Source: Okapia johnstoni (Eukaryota; Chordata; Mammalia; Artiodactyla; Giraffidae). From it: 64,000 bases of DNA. The notes under the pieces were generated by a model. It worked only from the letters and a program-made list of their open reading frames with translations. It made no database searches and was not told the origin of the DNA. Of the stretch, positions 27,201-40,000 are shown in pieces. The translations under genes were made by a program, and so were the position numbers. Location: NCBI GenBank assembly GCA_024291935.2, contig CM044306.1, positions 18,671,001-18,735,000 of the forward strand, read 5' to 3'. Within the stretch, counting starts at the first letter, position 1; every line of letters begins with the position of its first letter.

Positions 27201-28084
27201 GATTCCTCTTGTAGCACTAGCACCTGGGAGAGCTTCACACACATACTAGGTCTGCAACAAACATTAGGTCTTTTTTCTTTCCTCCCTTAACTTAGCCAAC
27301 GTCATTTAAGTGGAAAGTGGCCAAGTCTTTGTGTGTTAATCAAAGACTAAGTTTTGTGATATATATATATACACACAATGGAATTACTCAGACATAAAAA
27401 GGAATGGATTTGAGGCAGTTCTAGAGAGATGGATGAACCTAGAACCTGTTATCCAGAGTGAAGTAAGTCAGAAAGAGGAAAACAAATACTGTATATTAAC
27501 ACGTATATGTGGAATCTAGAAAGATGGTACTGATGAACCCATCTGTAGGGCAGGAATAGAGATGCAGGCATAGAGAGCAGACTTGTGGAAGGAGAGGGTG
27601 AGACAAATTGAGAGAGCAGCAGTGAAACATATACATTATCATATGTAAGAGACATACATAGCTAGTGGGAAGCTGCTGTATAGCGCAGGGAGCTCAACCT
27701 GGTGTAACAACCTAGAGGGGAAGGATGGGGTGGGGGAATGGGAGAGAGGCTCAAGAGAAAGGGGAAATACACGTACTTATGGCTGATTCTCGGTTGCTAT
27801 ACAACAGAATCCAACACACACTGTAAAGCAATTATCCTCCAATTAAAAGAAGACTAAACTTAAAGCTCATGCTTTCTATAATGACATGCGACTCTCTCCA
27901 GCCCAGGCAGGTGCCATTGTTTTCACTAGTGACTTGTATTTGGTTCCGGAAAATAAAACATATACTGACCTGTGCGGTGACTGGTGGCCCAGCAAACAAG
28001 GCCTTGTACGCAGAGGCAGCAACGGACAAAGCCCCCTTCACCAGTCCTCCAGCAATGCTGTTCCCATGGTGGTGATGGTGGTGC
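24214..28084 (-). CDS. NBR1: NBR1 last two exons: membrane helix and UBA
   Basis: Exon 28084-27970 encodes a run of six histidines (866-871) followed by the amphipathic J helix [20 protein letters not shown]. Exon 24387-24214 encodes the ubiquitin-binding UBA domain with its MGF loop (921-923) and ends DWYSHRY. A 3.6-kb intron full of repeats separates them. Confidence 0.95.
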
Positions 28085-31000
28085 CTGAGGAGGAAAGCCA
28101 AATTATCTCCTTAAGAAACACTAATTATTATCTTCCTACAAGATAATCTGGGCTCTCATCCTGGAAAGGAAATGAGATTTCCTGGAGAAAAAAAAAATCA
28201 CATGTAAAATGAGTGTGTGACTGTTTTCCTATCAGTTTTATAGTTACAAATCTAGGTCCGAGGCAGGGCTCAGTTCTTACTGCTACAAGATATGGGCACT
28301 GCAGAAAACACATCACTCTGGTTAGCATGCCAGCTTTCAGCCCCAGTGGAAAATTAATGTGGTCAAGGGCACAGTGAGGTACTGGCAGTGTGTCTGCTAA
28401 GTTACTGTCTTAGAGGAAACACCTCCCAAAGGAAATGTGATTTTCTGAACACTATATACGGGGAGGGGCCCGACTTGACACTGCTTTGAGACGACTAGGA
28501 GCAGAGGGGCAAGTCTGTCTAAGAACAAGTTACGAGATGCACAATGGGCTGGACGTTCCTGTCCTCTGGTACTAAGCAGGAATTGAACCTGAGGGCACTT
28601 CTTCCTGGTCTGGACTGGGAACACTCTTAAACATCAACGTTAGCCCTCTGCTCAGGGCTGCTCACAAGCTTCAGGAGAAATGAGAAAAGAAGGGATGATG
28701 GCTCTCCTACGTCACTCTCAGGAGGGGGCACACGCTCTGAGAGGCTCGTGTAAGCAGGGTAACACTAGGACATCCACCTGCTTCTGAAGAAGAGGCTGCA
28801 CAGGCAAGGTCCAGTTACCTTGAGTGGTCATAGCTCTTCGGTCTGCTGTTTACAAGTCCTGATGAGCCTCTGAGCTCTAAAAGCAAAAGAGCTGTTGGTT
28901 AGATGCAGTATCTAGAAATGCCTGGGATTTCCTAACTCTCAGCAGGGCTATTTCTGAGGCAGGTAACAATCTGATCACAACATTTCAAGCCTTTAATTTT
29001 TTGGCCACACCACATGCCATGTGGGCTCTTAGTTCCTTGATCAGAGATTCAACCTGTGCCCCATGCAGTGGATGCAGAGTCTTAAATCATTGGGCTGCCA
29101 AGGAAGTCCAGGTTTTGTTTTTTGAGGAAGAGAGGGAAGCCACTTTGAGGGTCTACTCACAACTCCAAGGTGCTATTTTCTTTATTTTGTAGATGAGGAA
29201 ACAAACCTTCAGGTATTATTAACCTGCTGAACCACTGCAAGGTTATACAGTGAGGAAAGGTGGGGCTGGGGCTGAACCTAGACTGGGCTGGTTTCAAAAC
29301 CTGTGTTCTTTCCACTACAGCACAATGCCAGCTTCTATGAGGGTCTCATCTAATAAATATTCAGCTAAAAGACAGAATAAAGCGTAGGAGGGAGGAGCAC
29401 AGAAAAAGTCAAAGGGCAAGTTTCACAAAACTGCCAAGAACCACAGAGTGCCTACTTATACCTGGTTTCCGTAAGAGCAGACAGAGAGTAAGCTCAGGCA
29501 GGTCATTACCTCCTCTGATCTGACCAGGGACTGAAGAAACTTCTGGTACGGTAACTGGTAAATCCACTCCTGGGGAACCAAGATGTTGTGCACAGGGAGG
29601 ACTCCTTTCAGAAAGACACAATATTGAAAGTAAGTTGAGAAGGCACCTCTGGTAACGGTGGAGAAACAGCAAACAGGGTATAGCAGGGCAAGATTCTCTA
29701 CAGAGGCTTCACACTGCTGATCCAGAGCACCTCTAGGGATGTCTGCATCTAGGGATCAGGTGGGAAGGGCTCCCTCTTCTGTTTTCCTCTTCAGCCACAG
29801 TCAAGCTAGAAAGACTGGCTGCAGTCTGGTCACTCCCCTGCGTATCAAGTGGTGCTGATAAAGGGAAATACCTAGCTTTCTGGGAGAATGGTTTAAATTC
29901 TAGTCAAGGTGCCACCATTTTCCATACTGTGAGAGAGCAGTGACAGACAGAGCCAGCAAAGAAAAATAGCGATTTCTATCTGGCTTTATGTTTGTTTCCC
30001 TAAGGTTAAACTTCCTAATTCTAATCTGTTCTAGTTAGATATAAAATTCTGCAGCCTTTGCCCGAGTCAATAGAACAGGGAGGAAGGTCCAGGGATGTTT
30101 GTGTTTAAAAATTGGCTCCCAATGATCAAAACCTAAGTAGATAACTAAAACAAGTATTTCTTTAAATCCAGGATCCACAAATACTGGGAAGTACAACTTT
30201 TATTCATCAGACTTCACTATGGGAAATTGCCTTTCCCCTCGCTGACAGAGAAACAGGTTTTGCAATCAGGTTGAGTCCTCTCTCTTTAGTCCACCTCTGG
30301 AGGACAGCCCAGCAGAGTGGGGTACAGATGGTACCTGGGCAGCTGTGGCGGAGGCCCCACCACCTCTGGGGTTAGGGGCACTGTGTCCAGAGTCTGTGAG
30401 GTCATAAGGATGTCACTGATGTTGTGCCCCTGTGGCTGGTTCTCCCCTCCAGGGGGTCTCTCCCCAGCCTCGACTGGTTCCTGCCCAGCCTCAATCCCAG
30501 GTTCGCCTTCAGCCCCTTGCTCCAGGCCTGGCTGTGAGAGTGCAGAGCTATACATGGAGTCTCCCAGGGGGCGGCTGGTGTCAAAGCACTCAGGCAGGAT
30601 GATGATATAGTCCTCTGAAGAAGCAGAGGACTGACTCCGAACTTCATCTTTGAGCTCATCCTCTTCCTCCACGACAGCCTCTTCTTCAGCAATCCGGACA
30701 ATCTCCTCCCTCTCGTCTGCAAGCGGTCCCTCTTCAAGTGAGGCAAATTTCACTAAAGGGTGAAAGCATCCAATTTTAAGGTACAAGCTAAGAACAGTTC
30801 CTCGTGCTTACCCTACCCTATACCAAGCCTTGTGGGTCATGAGCTATAATTATGAAAGCCAGAGGAGAGGGACAAACCATAGGGCCATATTCGAAGTCTG
30901 AAGCTGCAAAGAACCAAAGTTCATAAAAACAAGGTCAGCAGGAACAATAAAGCTTCTGAGAACACTATGAACCTTAAAACAAGGAGGCCCCTTTCCTTTT

Positions 31001-34000
31001 CCCCTTCAGGTGACAGTTAACATAACAGAGTGACTCCAAGAACTATACAATTCATGGAATTCTCCAGATCAGAATAATGGAGTGGATAGCCTTTCCCTTA
31101 TTCCAGGGGATCTTCCCAACCTAGGGATTGAACCCAGGTCTCCCACATTGCAGGTGGATTCTTTACCAGCTGAGCCACAAGGGAAGACCAAGCATACTGG
31201 AGTGGGCAGCCTATCCCTTCTCTATCGGATCTTCCCAATACAGGAATTGAACCAGGGTCTCCTGCACTGCAGGCGGATTCTTTACCAAGTGAGCTATCAG
31301 GGAAGCCCCTAACATACTGGGATGGTTTCAAATCGAAACTGCTAAACTAGCTAATAGTGCTATGAGAAGACAGAACATCTGGTGCTAAGTACCGCAGGAC
31401 TATATGACTACTTTTGACTCCTTTCCTCCTCTTCTTTGCAAAGTAATGAGTAGTCATGACAGAAAACTGCAAAACATGGATGAGTTAAGGAAAAAAAAAA
31501 ACAAACTACCGATAATCTTACTGAGACAACTACAGTGAACATTTTGGTGTAAGTCCTTCTACACTTTGTTTAGACTTTTTTTGTTATCCATTTGTACTCA
31601 AGTGTGTGTGTGGAAATACATATATACTTTTTAAATACATAGTTTTAAATATATATATAAATAAAGAGATAAATCATGCTTTTTTGTACAGGTCAAATTT
31701 CACTATAATAAACAAAAAGATTTTTCCACATTATTTTGATGTAGTAGAAACTTTGAGTGTTTGAATAGTTATCTGAAATGTATGAAATTGGTTCTGCCTA
31801 TCTGACCTCTAGAAATTCTGCCACGAAGAAATTTATTACAGCAGAATTTAACCCTGAGAAACTTGAGCTTGGTGCTCCTGCTTCTGCCCACTATTTCCTG
31901 ACTGCTGCCCTTGGAGAAAGAGACAACTCAGCTGCTGGGGGTGGGAGTGGGAGGGCAGGGGGGGTTCTTGGCTGAGGGGCTCCGTCCACTTACAAGACTC
32001 CTTACTGCAGAACCCAGGCAGCACAGTTGGCTGCTGTTCCTCTGTGGCGTGCAGCTGTAATTCTGCCTCTGGGAAAGTGCAGAAATGAATTACAGGAGCT
32101 GCTTTGCTCCTGATGCACCTGTAGAGTCTAAATGAACAACTAAGATCCAAACTCTAACAAAGATTCCCGTCTCCACTCTCAGTAAAGAAGAGCACTTATA
32201 CCTGCGCAGGTCTGGCAATCACAAGTCAGGCGTCACCCCGATGGGGGGTGGGGTGGGGTCTGGGAATTTCAGGGACACTCACTCTGTGGGGACTTCTGTC
32301 TGCAAGGTGGTTTGTGATCTGGGGCAGCATCCAACGTAAGGGATCGGATGACAGTCTCACACACGAACTGGGTCCCACTCAAATCATCTTCTGGTTCCTC
32401 CATGGAAGAAATGTTCTCGGCCTTTTTCTTTACTGATACTGTGGAATCTGAAAAGGAAAGAACTTTTGTCTGCACTCACTTGGTGTTTAAAGTGTTGCAG
32501 AGCTTTCTCCAGTCATGTCCGCATGCTGATACAATGCCAAGGAATAGCTGCTGTCTGTGCTATATGAAGGTAATGAGACTTCAAAAAATCAGATCCTATG
32601 GAAAGCCCGTTCACACACCAAGGTAAGGTTAGTAGAAGGTATGGATAACAACAGGGTGCGGTATGGAAGGGGAGGATGCAAATGCTTTACAAATATTTAA
32701 CCCCTTACCAGGAAGTGCTTTAAATCCCGCCCCTTCACTCTCTTCCTGTATCTGCCCCAAGCCTGGCTTCTCTATTAAAGGACTGTCATGTGGCAGAGGT
32801 GACATGCAGGGAGTCATATCTGGAGAATGAAGATAGGAGAACCATCAACCAAGAAAAAGCATTGCATCATCAATACTCAGTGTCCAGAAGCAGCAGCTTC
32901 TAGGTTTCCTGCCTCCTGCAGAGCTAAAATAAACCCAGGTACGCTTCAAGGCCTGTTGAAAAGAATTTCTCCAAACCATCAGGTACAGGAAGGATCATAA
33001 GTAGTTGTTTGGTTTTGGAAGACCATGGCCAAGACACAGAACCATGAATGTAAAGTAACAAAGGGACACAAACACCTAGAGGAAATGGAGAAGAGGGTCC
33101 CTTTATGGTGGGGAAACTGTACAAACTTGTATTGTTGCCTCTGACAGACAACAGGGAAATGAAGGAAAATGGGCCCATGGGTGCAGTTTTAACATCACAT
33201 TGTGGGAGAAATCCCTGCCTACTAATACCTCAGAATGACACAGTAACTACCAGAGTCAGGGGGGCAGAACTATTGGGCCTGTTAATAAACAAGGTGGACC
33301 AAGTGACATTCTTACCCACAGGAGTGTTGTGGGGCACTCTCTCCAACTCTTGGACAATATTTATATCCAACAGCTCAAAGGACAGCAGATCCTGGAAAAA
33401 AAAAGGCGGGGGGGGGGCATGTTAGGCTACTTGCAACACATGCTGGAGCCATGTTTTGTGTTAAAGGCCACTGAGATCCACATCATCCTAGATTCAACTC
33501 TGTTCAAATTCATGCCTCATCTCAGTCAAGTGATAACAAGAAGAGTTAAATGGGAACCAAACATTCAAATAGCCAATGGGAGGAGAGAGAGCGGATGCAG
33601 TGGGGGTGAAGGTGAACCAGTTAGAAAGAAGAGGCAACGAAGGGGAAGTTGTGGGAAGCACAAGGTAAGTTCCCAATTCAAAGAGGAAACATTTAGTTTA
33701 GAAACTTGCTTCCACTAGTGATGATCTTGCCATTTGATGCATCTCACTACATTAGACTGGGTCTATCTCTAACTTCCTGGGCAACACCAATGGCTCTACC
33801 ACTTTCCCTTCAACAAGTTAAGAACTTGTTCCCCAGGGCTTTCTGTCCCTTCCCCTCAAAATGCTCAATCTCCCACCTGGGCAGTCAGAAGGTCCATGGA
33901 TGGGATGTAGAGCTCCCTCTTGCTGGCAGCATTCTTTGCCTTCTGTGGGATGAGGGTTCCTTTCCCTTCTGTCTGCTCAGTTGTGTCACCAGGCAGAATT

Positions 34001-37000
34001 TCTTCTTTAGCCAGAAAAGCTTCCTATGGAGAGAAACCATTAGGACACATTTTCGGCCCTCAACAGAACTCAAAAAGCAAGTTGACAGCTGCCTCCCTAA
34101 AATCAAATGCACTGTATGTAGTAAAACTTTTTGTTATAATTTCACACTTTTCTATGAAAAAGCTGCAAAAAGAGTACAGAGAGTTTACCAATTACCCCCT
34201 TCGTCTAGCTTCCCCTAATGACAGTAACTTAGATTAACCATAATAACAATAGTCAAAACCAGGACATTAACCCTGGGTAACTTAAATTTAAGCAGTAAAT
34301 AGAGAAGTTGCCTTAAAACAACATGCACAGGACTTCCCTAGTGGTCCACTGGTTAAGAATCCACCTGCCAATACAGGGGACATAGGTATGATCCCTGGTC
34401 TGGGAAGAACCCATGTGCCACGGAGCACTAAGCTGGTGCACCACAACTCCTGCAGCCCATGCTCCACAAGAGAAGCCATTGCAGTGAGAAGCCTGTGTAC
34501 CACAGTGAAGAGTAGCCCCCACTCACTGCACTAGAGAAAGCCTGCGCAGCATCGAAGAGCCAGTGCAGCCAAAGATAAATAAATAGAACAAAAAAAAAAA
34601 TCAAAAAAAACCACCTGTGCACCAAGTAACAAGCAGGGTTAAGCACTGAGGGACACCTGCCCTCAGATCCAAAGGACACACAAACAAAGCCCCAGAAGAC
34701 TAGGCCCAATGTAAGCATACTGATGTGTTTGGGGGGAGGGGAGAAGCTGGCCTTTCCAGGGTTCTGGAGGATCCACCAGCTGTGAACACGCCCTTCCAAT
34801 GCTCACCTCTTGCTGGTAGGTGAGATCATCACCTCTGCTTGAGCTGATCATGCTCTTTTCACTGTTATCGGGGCTCTCTGCAGAGGGGAAAGGATCCACT
34901 ATGATGCTGCACCAGACTCGAGGCCCAAATTGCTGGCCTTTGTGAGAAAGACGCCAATGGGAAGTGTATGTTCCCTCCAAGGTTGGGGCAATGAACTCCA
35001 CAGACACGACTCCCACATGGCCAGCCTTTAGGCAGGGAACCAAAACATCCTTCTTTTCAGTAGAAGCCAAAGTCAGGTTTCCCCACATGAACTTGAGCTG
35101 AAAAGAACAGTAACAAGAGAAAGAAAGTTTGTCAGTTAAACACTCTGCCATCTCAACCACTTCACATTCACACTTTGTGGGGAAAACTACCTTTGTGTCT
35201 GTACTCCACTTGACATTTCCTGTATTTTTCATCCTCCAGTGTTTGATAAACTTGGTTCCTGGCTGGAGGTGAGTCCCATCAGGCAAATTCTCATCCACAA
35301 ATGCTGCACTGAGTGTTGGCATAACTGGGGCAGAGGGTTGCAGAGGGAGCCTGAACAGAAATTTAGATATTTAGTTACTTGTGTTGGGTGTGATGTATTC
35401 TGAATATCCAATATGTGGTTCAATATGCAGACCGTGAACCTGGAGGGTATACTAGTGCATTTGCTTTATAATGGGAATTCCCTTACAGTCCAGTGGTTAG
35501 AATTTGTTGCTTTCCCTGCTGAGGGCCTGGGTTCGATCCCTGGTCTGGGAACTAAAACCCCGCAAGATTCATGTGGCGCAGCCAAAAAACCCAACAACAA
35601 CAGTAACAACGAGAACAAACTATTATTGGCTGTTGCAGCCAACAACAAGAACAAACTATTAAAATTTTTTAAGAAAACAAGCGGACCCAAGGAATTCCCT
35701 GGCAATCTAGTGGTTAGGACTCCATGCTTCCACTGTAGGGAGGTATGGGTCTGATCACTGGTCAGTGGACTAAGATCCTACCTGCCACATGACACAGCTG
35801 AAAGAACAAAACAAGGGGACCTGACTCCTAAGCTAAAAAACTATGGTGAGGATAACTGAAAGGGTCCATAAATACCACAACTAAAGAGTTGGGCTCTTAA
35901 ACATTTGCTCCATTTGCTTCAAATCCAGACTGCTTCCAGTGAAGAGAGATCACACCAGTTTCTGAACCTTACTGGTTTCTGTTTTTCTAAAGAAGGCAAC
36001 AAAGTAAGTGTCAAAGATAACTAGCAAACCACCCTTTAAGAACACTAAGATCAGAAAATGGGAAGTTTTAAGGGTTTGAGTGTTAGGAGTTAGCAATAAT
36101 AAATAAGACAGAAGTTGGCTTAAGTTCCAGTTTTAGAGGGCTGGACCTAAAGCTCTGGCTCCCGCCCTGGCCCTGGGCTTACATCGGGGTGTTTGACTGC
36201 AGCAGGCTCTCGGGTCGGCCCAAAGGAGACTTGGGGCTCTGCAGCCCATGAAGCGAATTCCATAGATGAATCTTCCTGTGGAGTTTAAGCTGCTTTTTAA
36301 GTTCCTTGACCTCTGCTTTACGCTGTTTCTTCTCAGCCCGCAACCTTTGCTTTTCTGCTTTAAGAAAGTTCTTATCAACTTGCTTCTGGAGCCTGTGAGA
36401 TTAAAAAAAAAAAGTCTTAAAAAACAAATCTCACAAATAAACCTTGAAGCTATTCTGAGCCACCTGTGGTCTTCATCAGCATCTGCTTCTAGTTTAGTTT
36501 CTTAATTTCTTTCTCCAGTTCTGGTTTCCATCTCATTAGCTCTGGATAATTATCCCTGTCACCGCACATCAACGGGAAAGGAGCTGGAACTAAGGAGACT
36601 CTTTGGTCTTTTTTTTGGCTGTGCCACACGGCTCATAGGATCTCAGTTCCTCAGCCAGGGATCAAACCTGTGTTCCCTGCAATGGATGCAGAGTCCTAAC
36701 CACTGGACGGACCACAAGGGAAGTCCCAGGAGACTATTTAGTTTTGTGATTCCACCGTGTCACCAAAACCAAGAAGCCAACCAGAGAACAAACACCCCAT
36801 ATATATGTGGTTTTACCTGGCCTGTTCCAGAGCAGCGGGAAGACGAGGAGTAGAGAACCTAGAGTGAGAAAACGGTTCAGAGGAACCCACAACAGGTCTC
36901 CGCAACTTCAGCAGGACATGGTTGGAGTCATGGGCATACGGCCCCGATTCACAATCTTCGCAGATATTGTAGGATGGGCAGAGGCTGTGAAGAAAGGAAT

Positions 37001-40000
37001 GGCACAGTGGGAAGTATCTGAGGTCAGGAGATACGGACCCAGACTTCCATATATTTGCTCTATCACCACTAAGGTGGGAATCTGAGCATGCCACCCACAC
37101 ATGCCAAGTCTCAATCCTCATGTATAAAATGAAGATAGTAACACTTCACCTATACCTATTTCAAAGGACAATCTATGGCAGGAAAGATATGAAAGCATTT
37201 AGAATAGGGAGACAACCCTTGGAGATCCAATTTCGTTTTAGGGAACTTAACTTTGTCTGGCTCTCTCAATTCAAATGTATACCTGAACACAGCAATCTAA
37301 TTACTCACTCTTCAAATAGTTATTTTCTCTTGTGGGTGAAGAGTAGCTTGTTTTCAATACAGAGCTGCTGTGTCTGATGCTCAGAGTAAGTACACCCTTT
37401 ACCCCCCAGAACATTAGAACCTCCTGCTGTGAGATCTACTAAGGGGTGTTCATTCCCAAGCTACTACTTTACCTGCACTGGTAGCGCACACCCACGATAC
37501 TCCTTTGGCAGCTGCTACAAGCAACATGCCAGCTGAACTGGTTTTCTGGCAAAAACAGCGTTTCCTCTGAAACCGGCATTGAGACTTCTGAGGGACATGA
37601 ACCTAAAGATGGATTCTGGAGGACAAGCTTCTCGTGTAATTTCTGTTCAAGCTTTTCAACCGTTTCTTTAACCACTTGCTCTCTGAACTAGAATACAGAA
37701 AAGGTGGGTGGGGGGGAATTCTCTCAGTTCTAAGACTGGAAAAAGGCATGAAAATATAAAATAAACCTGAAACCTCACCATCTCTGGTATAAGAACACAA
37801 TAATCAGATAATAGATACAGAATGAATGGACAGAAACATAGCGAAAAAAAAGGTCTAATCCTTCCACAGCTAAAGTGGCTTCAAAGCAAGTATCAAGAAG
37901 CCCTTTGATGAGTAAATTTCTAACGCTTCCATCTCAAGCTCAGAAATTTGTCTCTTTCCCTTACATCCTTAAACTCCTCCCTTTTCTAGTACATCACTGC
38001 AAAAGCCAAGAACTTTCTTGACTGGAACTGCTATAGTTTGGAAATTATTAGCTACCATTCTTCGTTCACCTGTACCAGAGGCAGCAGCCCTCTGGAGCTA
38101 GCTTTCTATTTCTTCAACAATCCATCTGTGCCAACACTGCTGCTAAACCCAAGCTGGAAAGAACACTCACTGTCTCTAGGTAGCTTGTGAACCAGTCAGG
38201 GGGCTTGTCTTGAGGCTGGTCTGGATTACATGGAGCAGGTGGAAGCTGCTGTAAGTAAACACAAATCCAAGATACTTTTTTTCTTCTGTTTAAAGTAATT
38301 GTCCTATAATGTATTATTTTGAGGTTTCTTTTGTCAAATAATATTAACATATAGTTTTAAACAATGAGCATGAAAAAGCATAAGAAAAATGTCACCCTAT
38401 TCATGGTCCTCTCCAGAAGTAACCACTGTTACCAGTTCTAAAAGTCAGACGGACACGGTCACAACTAACTCCCAAACCTCTGAAGAACAGCTCACATCTT
38501 AGACCAGAGACAATGAAACACAGGTCAGAAAAATCACCGAGACAGGTCGTTCCCTTCGTACCTGTGTTGCAGGATCCTCTGGGGTCTTCATGTCGGACCC
38601 CAAGACTCTCACCAGTGAAGAATAATGTGCGAGTGGCTTCTTTCCTGTCCTAGCGACCGGTCGCCTTTCTGTTCCAATGGGGGGTGGGGCTTCTTCGACA
38701 GCACGATAGCCTTCATGGACTTGCATCTGCAGTTGGTTTCCCTGCTTCACTGCCATCTGAGAGCATGAGTTATGAAATAAAAACTATATTATGTGATTCT
38801 TTTCCTAAATAAAAATTCAAAGACACAAAGACAGAAGAGGTATGGGAATATTTGCTGGAAAATATCGCGATTTATGCTTCTTTGTATATTTGTAATATTT
38901 TTAATATTCTTTTATCTTAGAGGTAAACGGTCTGCTGATTTCCAAGACTATACCTATTCCTCAAAATGGTTTCTTTCTTTTTAGGGGGTGGGGGGAGCGT
39001 TTTTTCAAACTTTTTTTTATTATGAAAAATTTCAAACATACACAAAAGTAGAAGGAGTAGTGTGATAAATCCCCAAGGATTCATGCTTTTTAAAATTAAG
39101 TCAAATGACAAATATGCTAATACTCAGCCTGCTGTTTCTTTGCCAAGAATGTTAACTAGGAATGGTTTTGTTAAAAATGAAGTTTTTAGTGTAGCTCTTC
39201 ATTAGGTGACATGTTTTCATTAATTGGGTGGTTTAATTTTTAAAAATTTAAGTGTAATTGAGATAACATTAGTTTCAGGTGGACAACATAATGATTTGAC
39301 ATTGGTATACATTGTGAAATGATCACCACCTTTACCCAGTTACCATCTGTTAACTGGTTTATAATGTAGGACTCCATTTACAGATTCTAGTCTCAACTTT
39401 ACAAAAGTCAATTCTAAGACTCAGAAAAATTAAACTTACGTCCCACAGTTAAGTCTTTACCTTCCCACTAAGAATAGTATTTTGGGAAGCATGCTTAAGC
39501 GGTCACCTCTTTTGGAAGAGAATCTTCTCAAATGCTCTATTTTAAAAAACTCTACTTCAAGGAGCATTTGAGGTTTCAAGAACGTACTCCAGCATCCAAG
39601 GAGAGATCAACGGTTAAGTGTGTGGGGTTCTAGCTCCTCCCACTTGTTACCCAGTGACAAGAACTGTTCTTTCTTTATCTATTTTCCCACATTAGACTTT
39701 TTAAGATTCCACTTAGAAACAGCATTCTGTGGCCAAAACATCTGAAAGCTCTTATATTAGGTCAGGGATCAGCAAAATTTTTTTTTCTTTAATTGTAGTT
39801 GATTTACAATGACTCAAGTCAGGTGTAGAGCAAAGTGACTGCTATACATACACACACACACTTTTTCAAGTTTCTTGTTCACAATAGGTTATTACAAGAC
39901 ACTGAATATAGTTCCACGTGCCATACAGGAGGTTCTTGTTGTTCCACAAACTTTATCAAAGGGTCACATAATAAATATTTTAGGCTTGCAAGCCATTCAA

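Larger units (their letters stand above)
24388..27969 (-). other. NBR1 last intron, repeat-rich
   Basis: Holds an antisense BOV-A2 (24965-25230), a sense BovB fragment (25300-25795), an L2-like block (about 26640-27290) and an L1 3' end (27362-27846). No exon-like open frame with good splice sites was found. Confidence 0.6.

Noticed and set aside
27832..28101. 89-codon frame as a separate histidine-rich gene
   Set aside because: It is the NBR1 exon 28084-27970 plus intron sequence on both sides.
30317..30610. 97-codon plus-strand open frame
   Set aside because: Shadow of the NBR1 LIR exon on the other strand.
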